Shown here: one piece after another, positions 16,639 through 24,635 of the stretch
Layout of the letters: every line of letters starts with the position of its first letter
How positions within the stretch are numbered: the first letter of the stretch is position 1
Assembly (NCBI RefSeq): GCF_020165985.1
Contig: NZ_JAIUKZ010000015.1
Span: 248,001 to 312,000, forward strand
DNA from: Bacillus sp. RAR_GA_16
Lineage (GTDB): Bacteria; Bacillota; Bacilli; Bacillales; Guptibacillaceae
Direction of reading: 5' to 3'
Length of the DNA: 64,000 bases
Position numbers and translations under genes: made by a program
The notes under the pieces: model-generated
The model's input: only the letters and a program-made list of their open reading frames with translations
Told to the model about the DNA's origin: nothing
Database searches by the model: none

Positions 16639-17958
16639 CTAAATTCCCAGTCCAAGACTGAATAATATAATTGCAAGGGCAAGCCCAATAAGAGGCACAA
16701 TGACCGTCAGCGCTCCTACTGCTCCGTATGCATCCTGATGTGATTCGCCACAAATCGCACGAATCGTTGTCACCACGTAACCATTGTGAGGCAGTGAATC
16801 AAGGGCACCAGAAGAGATTGCAATCGTACGGTGAAGCGCCTCTGGATTCACACCAGCATCAATATAATGAGGCGCAAGGATTGGTAGAGCAATGACCTGG
16901 CCACCAGATGCTGATCCTGTTAACCCAGCGATCACACTTACTGCAATGGCTCCCCCAATGAGGGGACTTCCTGGGATACCGGTCATAAAATCCACTGCTG
17001 TTTCAAACGCCGGAACTGCCTGTGCTACACCACCAAAACCAACTACAGCCGCTGTATTTCCGATTGCAATTAATGCGCCAAGCGTACCATCGGAAACGGC
17101 GCGACCAAAGTTTTCAAAGTACTTGCGATTCAACAAGAATGTAGCTACAATACCACCGAGTAAAGCAATAATGAGTGCTGACTGCTTCAAACTATCATGG
17201 AATATAAAGGAGATTATTAATACGATCACAAGTGGGACAAGTCCAAGTAATGGGTTTGGAAGCGGACGATTCTCGACTTCCGGATCCTCTTTCCTCGCTT
17301 CAAATCGTTCGCCTTTCGCAACTGCTTTTGAAATCATTCGTTTCAACCACCAATAGCCAAATAGCGCCATAAATAATGCCACAAGTAAACTTACTTCCCA
17401 ACCTGCGTAGGGACTCGTATTTAAATACTCAATTGGAATCCAGTTTTGAATTTCAGGCGATCCTGCAGAGGTCATCGTAAATGTTACCGATCCAAATGCG
17501 AGGGTAGCTGGGATAAAACGACGTGGCAAGTCTGCCTGTTTAAATAAACTAACTGCCATTGGATAAACAGAGAATGCAACAACGAATAGACTAACTCCAC
17601 CATACGTTAAGATTGCACAAGCAAGTACAATGGCGAGCACCGCTTGTTTTAATCCAAGCTTTTCTACAACCCATTTAGAGACGCTATCTGCCGCACCGCT
17701 ATCTTCCATGACTTTCCCAAAGATCGCTCCAAGTAAAAACATAGGAAACCATGAAGCAACAAATCCTGAGAATCCACTCATGTAATTTCCAACGAAATTT
17801 GGCGCCCCTTCTTCCACAAGCTGTGGGAAGAGCGGCAATCCACTAAGAACCGCCACTACAATAGCACAAAGTGGACCTGCAACAAGCAAATTCATTCCTT
17901 TCATCGTAAGATAAATCAGAAGTAGTAACCCACCAATTAAACCAATCATACTTAACAT
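16639..17958 (-). CDS. GntP-family permease, probable 3-hydroxybutyrate or short organic-acid importer
   Basis: A 439-residue membrane protein with about 12 hydrophobic segments of the GntP family, which imports gluconate and related acids with protons. Family marks include the early GPLCAIVVAVLSG region, GLTGSASGG near residue 350 and ISSGALDSLPHNG near 385. Sitting inside the ketone-body operon (21 bases upstream of bdhA, 15 bases downstream of the CoA transferase B gene) it most likely imports 3-hydroxybutyrate or acetoacetate rather than gluconate. ATG behind AAGGGGGAAA. Confidence 0.85.
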   Translation of the reverse strand: MLSMIGLIGGLLLLIYLTMKGMNLLVAGPLCAIVVAVLSGLPLFPQLVEEGAPNFVGNYMSGFSGFVASWFPMFLLGAIFGKVMEDSGAADSVSKWVVEKLGLKQAVLAIVLACAILTYGGVSLFVVAFSVYPMAVSLFKQADLPRRFIPATLAFGSVTFTMTSAGSPEIQNWIPIEYLNTSPYAGWEVSLLVALFMALFGYWWLKRMISKAVAKGERFEARKEDPEVENRPLPNPLLGLVPLVIVLIISFIFHDSLKQSALIIALLGGIVATFLLNRKYFENFGRAVSDGTLGALIAIGNTAAVVGFGGVAQAVPAFETAVDFMTGIPGSPLIGGAIAVSVIAGLTGSASGGQVIALPILAPHYIDAGVNPEALHRTIAISSGALDSLPHNGYVVTTIRAICGESHQDAYGAVGALTVIVPLIGLALAIILFSLGLGI

Positions 17959-17973
17959 TGTTTTTCCCCCTTT

Positions 17974-18642
17974 TTAATACGCATCATACTGAACTGTTGA
18001 TGAAACATGGATGAAAGGCTCTGTAGAATTCCTGATATCTTCCAATGTGTATCCCGATGCAATTTCTTGCACCACTAACCCCTGATCTGTGACGTCTAGT
18101 ACCGCTCGATCCGTAATAATACGATTGACTACGCTTTTCCCTGTCAACGGGAGCGAACAGCTCTTCACGATTTTAGGAGCACCATCTTTGTTTACATGGT
18201 CCATGATGACCGTAATTTTCTTTGCTCCATGAACGAGATCCATCGCCCCGCCCATCCCTTTAATCATTTTTCCTGGTATCATCCAATTTGCAAGGTCACC
18301 ATCTTCTGATACTTCCATTCCTCCGAGTATCGCAAGATCAATGTGACCGCCCCGAATCATTCCAAACGACTCTGCACTATCGAAATAAGAAGCGCCCTGA
18401 ATTTCAGTTACAGTCTCTTTTCCGGCATTGATAAGATCTGGGTCCACCTCATTTTCTTCTGGATATTCACCAATACCAAGAAGACCATTTTCAGATTGAA
18501 GGACCACCTCTTTATCTTCTGATATGTAGTTCGCAACAAGCGTTGGTATACCGATGCCAAGATTCACATAATAACCGCTCTTAATTTCTTGTTCCGCTCT
18601 TCTAGCTATCCGTTCTCTTACATTACTTTTAGTTGACTTCAA
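17974..18642 (-). CDS. scoB: Succinyl-CoA:3-ketoacid CoA-transferase subunit B
   Basis: Beta subunit of the enzyme that activates acetoacetate with CoA from succinyl-CoA. 222 residues, with GIGIPTLVANY near residue 28 and the SENGLLG motif near 50 that carries the catalytic Glu. Starts with TTG behind GGAGAGATAAGG, 11 bases after the subunit A stop codon, so the two are translationally close. A 3-oxoadipate CoA transferase would look similar, but the neighbours favour ketone-body use. Confidence 0.9.
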   Translation of the reverse strand: MKSTKSNVRERIARRAEQEIKSGYYVNLGIGIPTLVANYISEDKEVVLQSENGLLGIGEYPEENEVDPDLINAGKETVTEIQGASYFDSAESFGMIRGGHIDLAILGGMEVSEDGDLANWMIPGKMIKGMGGAMDLVHGAKKITVIMDHVNKDGAPKIVKSCSLPLTGKSVVNRIITDRAVLDVTDQGLVVQEIASGYTLEDIRNSTEPFIHVSSTVQYDAY

Positions 18643-18653
18643 CCTTATCTCTC

Positions 18654-19349
18654 CTATCCTTGTCGAATGGTTTTTCGTTCGATTCGTTTCTCTTGCTTTG
18701 CTTCAAGAAGACCTTGAACATAAATCCCTGGCGTATGAACTTGATCTGCATTCAGACTACCTGTAGCCACAATGTTCTCAACTTCAGCCAATGTCGTTTT
18801 TCCTGCAGCAGCGATCATAGGATTAAAATTACGTGCTGTCTTGTTATAAACAAGATTGCCAGCTTCATCAGCCAAATAAGCTCGAATCAGACTGTAATCT
18901 GCAGACAAGGCGTGTTCTAAAACGTATTCTTTTCCTTGAAACACTCGTGTTTCTTTCCCTTCTGCTACCTTCGTGCCAACCCCTGCTGGTGTATAAAAAG
19001 CGGGAATCCCAGCACCACCAGCTCGAATTCTTTCAGCGAGTGTTCCCTGTGGAATTAACTCAACTTCAAGTTCACCTGACAACACCTGACGTTCAAACTC
19101 TTTGTTTTCTCCCACGTAAGAGCCAATCATCTTTTTAATTTGGTGGTTTTTAAGTAGAAGACCAAGCCCCCAATCGTCTATACCACAGTTGTTTGAGATA
19201 ATTGTTAGATTTTTAACTCCTGATTCTACTAACCCTAGAATCATTTGTTCAGGAATCCCTACTAGCCCAAAGCCACCAACCATTAAGGTTGCTCCATCAG
19301 CAATTTCGCTTACTGCATCATGACCACTCATATAGTGTCTTTTCATCAT
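18654..19349 (-). CDS. scoA: Succinyl-CoA:3-ketoacid CoA-transferase subunit A
   Basis: Alpha subunit, first gene of the operon. 231 residues with the CoA-binding GGFGLVGIPE near residue 27, SNNCG near 52, and GAGIPAFYTPAGVGT near 110, all diagnostic of subunit A. The frame opens GTG-ATG-ATG; AAGGAG sits only two bases from the GTG, so the first ATG (19349) is the best start. A sigma-54 promoter lies 32 bases upstream. Confidence 0.9.
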   Translation of the reverse strand: MMKRHYMSGHDAVSEIADGATLMVGGFGLVGIPEQMILGLVESGVKNLTIISNNCGIDDWGLGLLLKNHQIKKMIGSYVGENKEFERQVLSGELEVELIPQGTLAERIRAGGAGIPAFYTPAGVGTKVAEGKETRVFQGKEYVLEHALSADYSLIRAYLADEAGNLVYNKTARNFNPMIAAAGKTTLAEVENIVATGSLNADQVHTPGIYVQGLLEAKQEKRIERKTIRQG

Positions 19350-19380
19350 CACAACTCCTTTTTGTCTTCTATATAAACTA

Positions 19381-19398
19381 TTGCAAGATTCGTGCCAA
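19381..19398 (-). promoter_or_regulatory. Sigma-54 (SigL) -24/-12 promoter of the ketone-body operon
   Basis: On the minus strand TTGGCACGAATCTTGCA matches the consensus TGGCAC-N5-TTGC completely with correct spacing. Transcription would start about 15-20 bases before the scoA ribosome site. A palindrome TTTTCCGGAAAA at 19470-19481, some 75 bases further up, is a candidate activator site. Confidence 0.9.
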
Positions 19399-19469
19399 AG
19401 TTGAATTGTTCACATAATTGTAAGCGTATTCAACAATAGTGTCATATCTTCTTTTTATCTACATTCCGA

Positions 19470-19481
19470 TTTTCCGGAAAA
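19470..19481. promoter_or_regulatory. Candidate upstream activator site for the sigma-54 activator
   Basis: Perfect 12-bp palindrome TTTTCCGGAAAA placed about 75-100 bases upstream of the -24/-12 promoter, the usual distance for an enhancer. The half-site TCCGGAA also occurs in the nearby terminator stem, which may be chance. Confidence 0.35.
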
Positions 19482-19530
19482 AATAACGAAAAAGTTTTTA
19501 TTATCTCGTTAAAACGCCATCTTATTCTAG

Positions 19531-19580
19531 AAAAAAAAGAAATTCCAGAAATCCGGAACAGTTTCCGGATTTCTGGAATT
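19531..19580 (-). terminator. Terminator of the sigma-54 activator gene
   Basis: Very strong 18-bp stem (19541-19558 with 19563-19580) with a 4-base loop, followed on the minus strand by eight T. It insulates the downstream sigma-54 promoter from read-through. Confidence 0.9.
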
Positions 19581-19583
19581 CAT

Positions 19584-20948
19584 TTAAAGACTATATTTCT
19601 TAATCTTGTCATATAAGCTCGTTTTTCCTATACCAAGTATTTCAGCAGCAGCGATTTTATCATTCTCACATTGAATGAGCGTTTTCCGAATTGCTTCTGA
19701 TTCTGCTTCTTCAAGTATATCTTTTAACTTACGATTCCCAGCTATGATCCCCTCATTACCCTTTAGATAGTCTGGCAGTGAAAGAGGTTCAATTGTATTT
19801 TTACGCGTTAAATGAACTGCTGCTTCCATTGCATTTTCTAGCTCACGCGCATTTCCTGGCCAATTATGTTCCCATAATAATTGAACTGCTGCTTCTTCTA
19901 TCCCATCAACGCGCTTATCAGCTTTAATCGAAATTTTCTTAACAAAGGAATCTGCTAAGGGTTTTACATCCTGAATTCGTTCTCTTAACGGAGGAATGTA
20001 TAATTGCATGACATTAATGCGATAAAATAAATCTTCACGAAAACGTCGTTCTTCAACCATCGCTTCAAGAGGTCGATTTGTAGCGGCTATTACTCGTACA
20101 TCCACTTTTTTCGGTGATACTCCGCCTACTCGTTCCACTTCTCGATCCTGAAGGACACGTAATAACTTTACTTGCATGTTAGCCGGCATGTCCCCGATTT
20201 CGTCAAGGAAGATCGTCCCCGTATTGGCAAGTTCGAATTTACCCGGCTTTCCTCCTTTTTTTGCTCCAGTAAATGCACCTTCTTCATAACCAAAAAGTTC
20301 TGATTCAAGAAGTTGGTCAGGTATCGCTCCACAGTTCACTTTAATAAAAGGACGATTACTTCGCTCACTTAATTGATGAATACTATGAGCAAATAATTCC
20401 TTTCCAGTGCCACTTTCACCACGTATTAGTACAGAAACATTTCCGCTTGCAACCTGCTTCACCTTTTCTTTTAATCTTTGAATCGCATCTGACACTCCCA
20501 CAATATCGTTTAAAGAATAACTAGCACCATTCTCCTTGAAGGAACCACTTCGGTAATATTCGAGTTCAGAGAGCAACACTTTGATATGCGTATTCATTTG
20601 CTTCCACTGCTCAGTATCCCGAAAAATAACTGTACCTACTGCTCCGATTAATTCATTTTCATGATAAAGAGGAACGCGGTTTGCAATCATATAATTCCCA
20701 CGAATGTACTGCAAATCAGCCAGTTCTATCTTCCCACTCTGCGCCACGATATGCATGCGTGTATTTTCAATTACATCCGTTACGTGCATGCCAACGACAC
20801 ATGCGCTATCTACCTCGAGAAATTCACAATACGTTTTGTTCATAAAATCAATAACGCCTTCCTTATCCACAACGACCAGCCATTCGTAAGCGTTATCAAT
20901 TATTGTCTCTAACATACTGCAATTCTTAGTAAGCTCACCGGGTTTCAC
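19584..20948 (-). CDS. Sigma-54-dependent transcriptional activator with PAS domain
   Basis: Enhancer-binding protein that opens promoters held by RNA polymerase-sigma-54. 454 residues: PAS sensor (about residues 12-120, DNAYEWLVVVDKEG), AAA+ domain with Walker A GESGTGKE, the sigma-54 contact loop GAFTGA, Walker B IFLDEIGDM, arginine-finger region FREDLFYRINV, then a Fis-type helix-turn-helix (ILGIGKTSLYDKIKK) at the end. The GTG at 20948 follows AAAGGAGTGG; an in-frame ATG 33 bases up has no such site. Its position directly upstream of a sigma-54-promoted hydroxybutyrate operon makes it the likely activator (comparable regulators called HbcR are described in the B. cereus group, from memory). 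The signal is presumably a metabolite bound by the PAS domain. Confidence 0.92.
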   Translation of the reverse strand: MKPGELTKNCSMLETIIDNAYEWLVVVDKEGVIDFMNKTYCEFLEVDSACVVGMHVTDVIENTRMHIVAQSGKIELADLQYIRGNYMIANRVPLYHENELIGAVGTVIFRDTEQWKQMNTHIKVLLSELEYYRSGSFKENGASYSLNDIVGVSDAIQRLKEKVKQVASGNVSVLIRGESGTGKELFAHSIHQLSERSNRPFIKVNCGAIPDQLLESELFGYEEGAFTGAKKGGKPGKFELANTGTIFLDEIGDMPANMQVKLLRVLQDREVERVGGVSPKKVDVRVIAATNRPLEAMVEERRFREDLFYRINVMQLYIPPLRERIQDVKPLADSFVKKISIKADKRVDGIEEAAVQLLWEHNWPGNARELENAMEAAVHLTRKNTIEPLSLPDYLKGNEGIIAGNRKLKDILEEAESEAIRKTLIQCENDKIAAAEILGIGKTSLYDKIKKYSL

Positions 20949-21097
20949 GTTAGCCACTCCTTTGTCTCTTCTGCTAACCATTGTAACATTGAAATCGGAC
21001 AGTATATTTAACAGGAAATCCTTTAGCCATTTTGATTACTGTAAAAAAAGACCACCTTTTAAATAGTCTTCGAGCAACATTTGAAACTGAACCATGC

Positions 21098-21544
21098 TTA
21101 CTTTATTTCATAACTTAATCGAATCATATCCCGACAAGGAATGCCATTTTCGATAATCGGCTCCGGATAATGATCAAAAAAACCTTCAATTATTTCTGTG
21201 ATCCGAAAATGGCATTTTTGGTAGAGCGCTAATTGGTCGAGACTGGAATTACCAGTACCGATGACAACCTTTTTCGCGCCATGATCTGCAGACCTTTGAA
21301 TAGCATCATGAATAAGGGCCTTCCCTATCCCCTGTCCCCTTCTATCCTCTCTTACAGCAATATTCATAATCTCAATCGTGTTCTCTTCTTTTTTCACTAG
21401 TACATAGACCCCCATGATTTCTTCTTTCTCCACTGCAACGTAACAATATCCTTCTCTTATATAACGATCAATATGGGAGGAAGATGGATCTGCTTCAAGT
21501 AGAAGATCGTATGGAAAATCCCGTTTCATATGTTTTGTTTTCAC
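21098..21544 (-). CDS. GNAT-family N-acetyltransferase
   Basis: 148-residue acetyltransferase with the acetyl-CoA loop motif RRGQGIGKAL near residue 70 and the following VVIGTGNSSLDQLALYQKCHF-type strand-helix (LYQKxGF-like), as in the YvbK group of B. subtilis. The acceptor substrate cannot be read from sequence. GTG at 21544 follows AAAGGAGTGG; the longer frame to 21619 covers the terminator of the preceding gene and is not used. Confidence 0.8.
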   Translation of the reverse strand: MKTKHMKRDFPYDLLLEADPSSSHIDRYIREGYCYVAVEKEEIMGVYVLVKKEENTIEIMNIAVREDRRGQGIGKALIHDAIQRSADHGAKKVVIGTGNSSLDQLALYQKCHFRITEIIEGFFDHYPEPIIENGIPCRDMIRLSYEIK

Positions 21545-21597
21545 TATACCCACTCCTTTAACCACCTTATTCTCGCATTCTTTTTCATTAAAACAAA

Positions 21598-21624
21598 CAA
21601 AAAAATCGTGCCTCAGCACGATTT
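21598..21624 (-). terminator. Terminator of the small membrane protein gene
   Basis: AAATCGTGC-CTCA-GCACGATTT followed by seven T on the minus strand; it overlaps the stop codon at 21623. Confidence 0.8.
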
Positions 21625-21862
21625 AAGATGGTTTTATTTTAGATGTAATGCTCAAACTGATGACCAATGATAAAACCAAACTTATCAAGTCAATGGGATT
21701 ATATAATAAGCCGAATGTCACTGCACTCGTCAATTGCTGCCCCTTTCCCCAAACAGTTAACCACTCTGGTTGGAAAACTGCATTCACAATCGAACCAATC
21801 ATTAAGTTTAAAATAAAATAGAGGCAAATCAGACTAATTGTAAATATAACATATTTCTTCAA
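21623..21862 (-). CDS. Small two-span membrane protein, unknown function
   Basis: 79 residues with two hydrophobic segments (about 5-27 and 52-72) separated by a loop containing WLTVWGKGQQL. Ribosome site AAGGAG upstream of ATG at 21862. Ends in its own terminator. I do not recognise a family. Confidence 0.55.
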   Translation of the reverse strand: MKKYVIFTISLICLYFILNLMIGSIVNAVFQPEWLTVWGKGQQLTSAVTFGLLYNPIDLISLVLSLVISLSITSKIKPS

Positions 21863-21943
21863 AACACCATGCTCCTTCTCCTAACGTCTTCTGCGTTATT
21901 GTAACCTGTTTGAAACAGATTTCACAAATCCATAGGAGACGCA

Positions 21944-21971
21944 CACCTTTATATCTAGTGCCATACGGTAA
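21944..21971 (+). promoter_or_regulatory. Possible sigma-K-type promoter
   Basis: AC ... CATACGGTA (CATA-N3-TA) upstream of the Pro/Tyr-rich protein gene. Short consensus, so a chance match is possible. Confidence 0.3.
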
Positions 21972-21998
21972 TAGTAACACGTATGCAGGAGGACAATG

Positions 21999-22355
21999 AT
22001 GTCAATTAACAACCATCACTCAAGCGAATGGCCTTTTTCTCCCTTTTTCCAGCCTTATTATCGTCCTTACCCGCCTATAGAAGTGACCCGTTTCCAGCGT
22101 TCCGCTGCAACATGTATCAATCTCATGGAGCAAGGTCGAAAACTTTTGGATAAAGTGAACAAGGATGCCCAATTTGCTCATGAATTAAAAGATGCAGCGC
22201 AAAAAAATGATCATTCTCATGTTCATTCTTTAATTCAAGGGGCTGGTGTCACATCTTCCTTCCACCTTTCCTATACTCCTGATGCCATCCGTATCGATTT
22301 TAATGCAGAAAACGATGATCGTTGTAGCGAGTTCACTGTGAAACTTTGCTGGTAA
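21999..22355 (+). CDS. Hypothetical protein with Pro/Tyr-rich N-terminus, possibly spore-associated
   Basis: 118 residues: an N-terminal Pro/Tyr/Phe-rich stretch (FQPYYRPYPP), a helical middle (FQRSAATCINLMEQGRKLL) and a C-terminal part ending VKLCW. Similar small proteins with a PYPP N-terminus occur widely in Bacillus without known function. GCAGGAGG precedes two ATG codons (21996, 21999). Upstream, CATACGGTA with AC about 15-17 bases before it resembles a sigma-K promoter, which would place it in the mother cell late in sporulation; this is an inference. Confidence 0.6.
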   Translation: MSINNHHSSEWPFSPFFQPYYRPYPPIEVTRFQRSAATCINLMEQGRKLLDKVNKDAQFAHELKDAAQKNDHSHVHSLIQGAGVTSSFHLSYTPDAIRIDFNAENDDRCSEFTVKLCW

Positions 22356-22359
22356 AAGC

Positions 22360-22827
22360 TCATTTTAACTTTCGACGAAGAGATAAATAGAATACACTCA
22401 TTTGAACAAATGGTAATAGCAGCAAAATAAAAATAGGATAGGCTGAGAATTCTTTCGAAATGACAGGCTGCAACGTCATAGCAGCAATTAAAAGTGGCGA
22501 GGCAAACATCATTGCAATGTAAGCATTTCGACAAGCATGGGCTGTTAAATTTTTTTCTCGTTCATCGTCTTCACAGAGTTCTGAAGGAAGCAGAAGAGCT
22601 TCTTTCCATCCTTTGTTGTTTCTTCTCTTATTGCGCGTAATCACGAATCCAATGATACTAACGATGAGAAGCGTAATCAGGATAGGTGTCATATTAATCA
22701 TTACTTCATCCCCATTACCGCTCATGAAATTTTGAAATTGAGATGCGGCATTATAATAGGTTACCATTGCCCATCCAAAAAGCCCAAGAACAATAACATT
22801 CAGCATGTAAATCACAGATAACTTCAT
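22360..22827 (-). CDS. Four-span membrane protein paired with an XRE regulator
   Basis: 155 residues with four hydrophobic segments (about 5-25, 47-65, 103-120, 130-150) and a charged cytosolic middle. Its start codon overlaps the stop of the small helix-turn-helix gene (ATGA at 22824-22827), the common layout of XRE-regulator plus membrane-protein pairs in Firmicutes. Function unknown; the regulator presumably controls this two-gene operon. Confidence 0.65.
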   Translation of the reverse strand: MKLSVIYMLNVIVLGLFGWAMVTYYNAASQFQNFMSGNGDEVMINMTPILITLLIVSIIGFVITRNKRRNNKGWKEALLLPSELCEDDEREKNLTAHACRNAYIAMMFASPLLIAAMTLQPVISKEFSAYPIFILLLLPFVQMSVFYLSLRRKLK

Positions 22828-23033
22828 TCCGATTCCTCCTGTAATTGAAATACTTCTTCCATAGCCATATCAAATTCACGACAGATCTTCATTGCAAGCA
22901 ATAAAGATGGGACATACTCGCCCTTTTCAACAGCAGCAATAGTTTGTCTTGTGACATCAACTTTAGAAGCTAGCTGCTGCTGTGTTAATTGGAATCGAGC
23001 CCTTAGCTCTCTAATTCGGTTCTTCAACATCAC
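22824..23033 (-). CDS. XRE-family helix-turn-helix regulator, small
   Basis: 69 residues forming a complete Cro/CI-type helix-turn-helix: NRIRELRARFQLTQQQLA, then VDVTRQTIAAVEKG and PSLLLAMKICREF. Like YozG/YgzD proteins it has no sensor domain. The frame opens GTG-ATG-TTG behind AAAGG. Operon with the membrane protein gene. Confidence 0.85.
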   Translation of the reverse strand: MMLKNRIRELRARFQLTQQQLASKVDVTRQTIAAVEKGEYVPSLLLAMKICREFDMAMEEVFQLQEESE

Positions 23034-23134
23034 CTTTACTCCTCGCTCATTTCTTATAATTGTATTCTACACCAAACAAAATGTTAAGTAAACCTTACTT
23101 TAAGTTATTTTTATTTTACATTTTATCAAATAAA

Positions 23135-23148
23135 AAAAGCCTGGTCAC
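23135..23148 (-). terminator. Split terminator half (uspA-type gene) at the IS left end
   Basis: AAAAGCCTGG + TCAC. Together with TCAC-CCAGGCTTTT at 24624-24637 it formed a single hairpin AAAAGCCTGG-TCAC-CCAGGCTTTT before the IS entered its loop. Confidence 0.85.
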
Positions 23149-23178
23149 GGTAGTGACCCCTAAAAGTTAGAGTTTTTA

Positions 23179-23997
23179 TTATGCAGCTGATTGGCTGGTT
23201 TGAGTTCGGTATTGTATCGGACTTAAACCAGCCAGTTTTGCTTTTATGCGTTCATGGTTATAGTAGTCGATATATCCCTCGAGTTTTCTTTTCAATTCTT
23301 CATAAGAAACACGTTTTTCTCCATAATACATTTCCTGTTTGAGAATCCCGAAGAAATTCTCCATGGCCGCATTATCAGCACAGGTAGCTTTTCTGGACAT
23401 ACTTTGAAAGATTTGATTCTTCTTTAATGTCTCCACCCACTTGTTGTGTTGATAATGCCAGCCTTGATCTGAGTGGATGGTGGTCCGGTATTTGGCTTCC
23501 GTTCGAATGGTTTCCAACGCTTCCTTCAACGGGTTTAAAACAAGGTCGAGAGTGGGGCGGTTGGAAATCCCAAAAGAAACAATTTCTCCATTAAATAAGT
23601 CCATCATCGGGCTCAAATAAAGCTTTTCATTTCCTGTACATTTAAATTCAGTCACATCTGTGACGATTTTTTGGAGACGGATGGATGTATGGAACCTGCG
23701 TTTTAATCGATTTTGAGCCACTTTCCCCACCGTTCCTTTGTAGGATTTATACTGGGATTTGCGAGTGAATTTTTGACATTTCAATCCTAACTCACTCATC
23801 ATCCGTTGCACTTTTTTATGGTTAATGACAAATCCCTGGTTTCGAAGCGCTAAGTAAATGCGGCGATAGCCGTACTTTCCCTCGTGCTCATGGAAGAGTT
23901 TCTTGATCTTTTCTTTCCACTCTTGATTCGGATCTTCGTTCTTTAATTGCTTTACCTGGTAATGGTAGGTGGCCTCAGGAATAGCCACTTTCCGCAA
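23179..23997 (-). CDS. IS150-type transposase OrfB (DDE integrase domain)
   Basis: Catalytic part of the transposase: an HTH_21 region with YGYRRIYLALRNQGF near residue 43 followed by the rve core. The DDE triad is visible as TDVTEF, HSDQGWHYQ and AMENFFG, the last with the K/R seven residues on (ILKQEMYYG). The frame is open upstream to the slippery site at 24021-24027, so the active protein is the OrfAB fusion made by -1 frameshifting; a separate start (TTG) at 23997 is doubtful. Confidence 0.93.
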   Translation of the reverse strand: MRKVAIPEATYHYQVKQLKNEDPNQEWKEKIKKLFHEHEGKYGYRRIYLALRNQGFVINHKKVQRMMSELGLKCQKFTRKSQYKSYKGTVGKVAQNRLKRRFHTSIRLQKIVTDVTEFKCTGNEKLYLSPMMDLFNGEIVSFGISNRPTLDLVLNPLKEALETIRTEAKYRTTIHSDQGWHYQHNKWVETLKKNQIFQSMSRKATCADNAAMENFFGILKQEMYYGEKRVSYEELKRKLEGYIDYYNHERIKAKLAGLSPIQYRTQTSQSAA

Positions 23998-24005
23998 AGC
24001 ATCTT

Positions 24006-24569
24006 TTAATTTGAATCCTTCTTTTTTGAGTTCGAATACCAGCGCTGCTTGTGCTTTTCGAGATAGGCATTCGGGTTCTCCTGAAAAGCTTTTAACTTTT
24101 TTAGATAAGAATTCTCTAATCGCAGAAGCTCATTTTCGCGTTCTAGTTGTTCTTCACGCGTTAACACTTTTTCTGATTTCGATGACTTATTTTTATGATT
24201 TTTTGACATAGAGGGCCGTCCTTTCGCTTTTTCTTGGAGGCCTTCGATTCCTTCTTTGCGCAATGTACTGGACCAACTCGCGATTAGCGAAGGATTGTTC
24301 ATTTTGAAGGCAATCGCAGTCTCCTGATAAGAAGCGCCTGTCTGTTTCATAAAGTTTAATACATTTAACTTGAATTTGACAGGGAAGACTTGTTTTGAGT
24401 TTTTCCTTCTCAATCCCTCTTCTCCAAAGACTTGATAAGCGCGAACCCAGCCCTTGATCGGAGAAGGACTAGGCATTCCATGCTTCTTAGCTAATGATGG
24501 ATATCCAAGAGATCCTTGGAGATACTCCATCACCACTTTTAATTTAAATTTCTCACTATACTTTGACAT
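24006..24569 (-). CDS. IS150-type transposase OrfA (helix-turn-helix)
   Basis: 187 residues with two HTH_28-type repeats (KFKLKVVMEYLQG and KFKLNVLNFMKQTG) and a C-terminal leucine zipper (LERENELLRLENSYLKKL), the DNA-binding and dimerising half of IS150-family transposases. It ends a few codons after the slippery heptamer A-AAA-AAG (24027-24021 on the minus strand), where -1 slippage joins it to OrfB. Its ribosome site GGGGTG lies in the 3' arm of the terminal hairpin, three to ten bases from the ATG. Confidence 0.92.
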   Translation of the reverse strand: MSKYSEKFKLKVVMEYLQGSLGYPSLAKKHGMPSPSPIKGWVRAYQVFGEEGLRRKNSKQVFPVKFKLNVLNFMKQTGASYQETAIAFKMNNPSLIASWSSTLRKEGIEGLQEKAKGRPSMSKNHKNKSSKSEKVLTREEQLERENELLRLENSYLKKLKAFQENPNAYLEKHKQRWYSNSKKKDSN

Positions 24570-24571
24570 AC

Positions 24572-24616
24572 AAAAACACCCCGGAAGTTAGTTTTTTAAC
24601 TCTAACTTCCGGGGTG
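24572..24616 (-). terminator. Terminal hairpin of the IS: terminator and ribosome-site lock
   Basis: 15-bp perfect stem CACCCCGGAAGTTAG (24577-24591) / 24602-24616 with a 10-base loop, followed on the minus strand by five T directly before the orfA ATG. Transcripts coming from outside would end here or have GGGGTG hidden in the stem. Confidence 0.75.
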
Positions 24617-24635
24617 CACTACCTCACCCAGGCTT

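Larger units (their letters stand above)
23149..24623 (-). mobile_element. IS3-family (IS150-type) insertion sequence, 1475 bp, complete
   Basis: Ends are imperfect 24-bp inverted repeats beginning GGTAGTG and ending AAGTTAGAG, flanked by the 4-bp direct repeat TCAC (23145-23148 and 24624-24627). Two overlapping frames encode OrfA and OrfB with a slippery A-AAA-AAG between them. All catalytic residues are present, so the copy looks functional and recent. It sits in the loop of the universal stress protein terminator. Confidence 0.93.
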
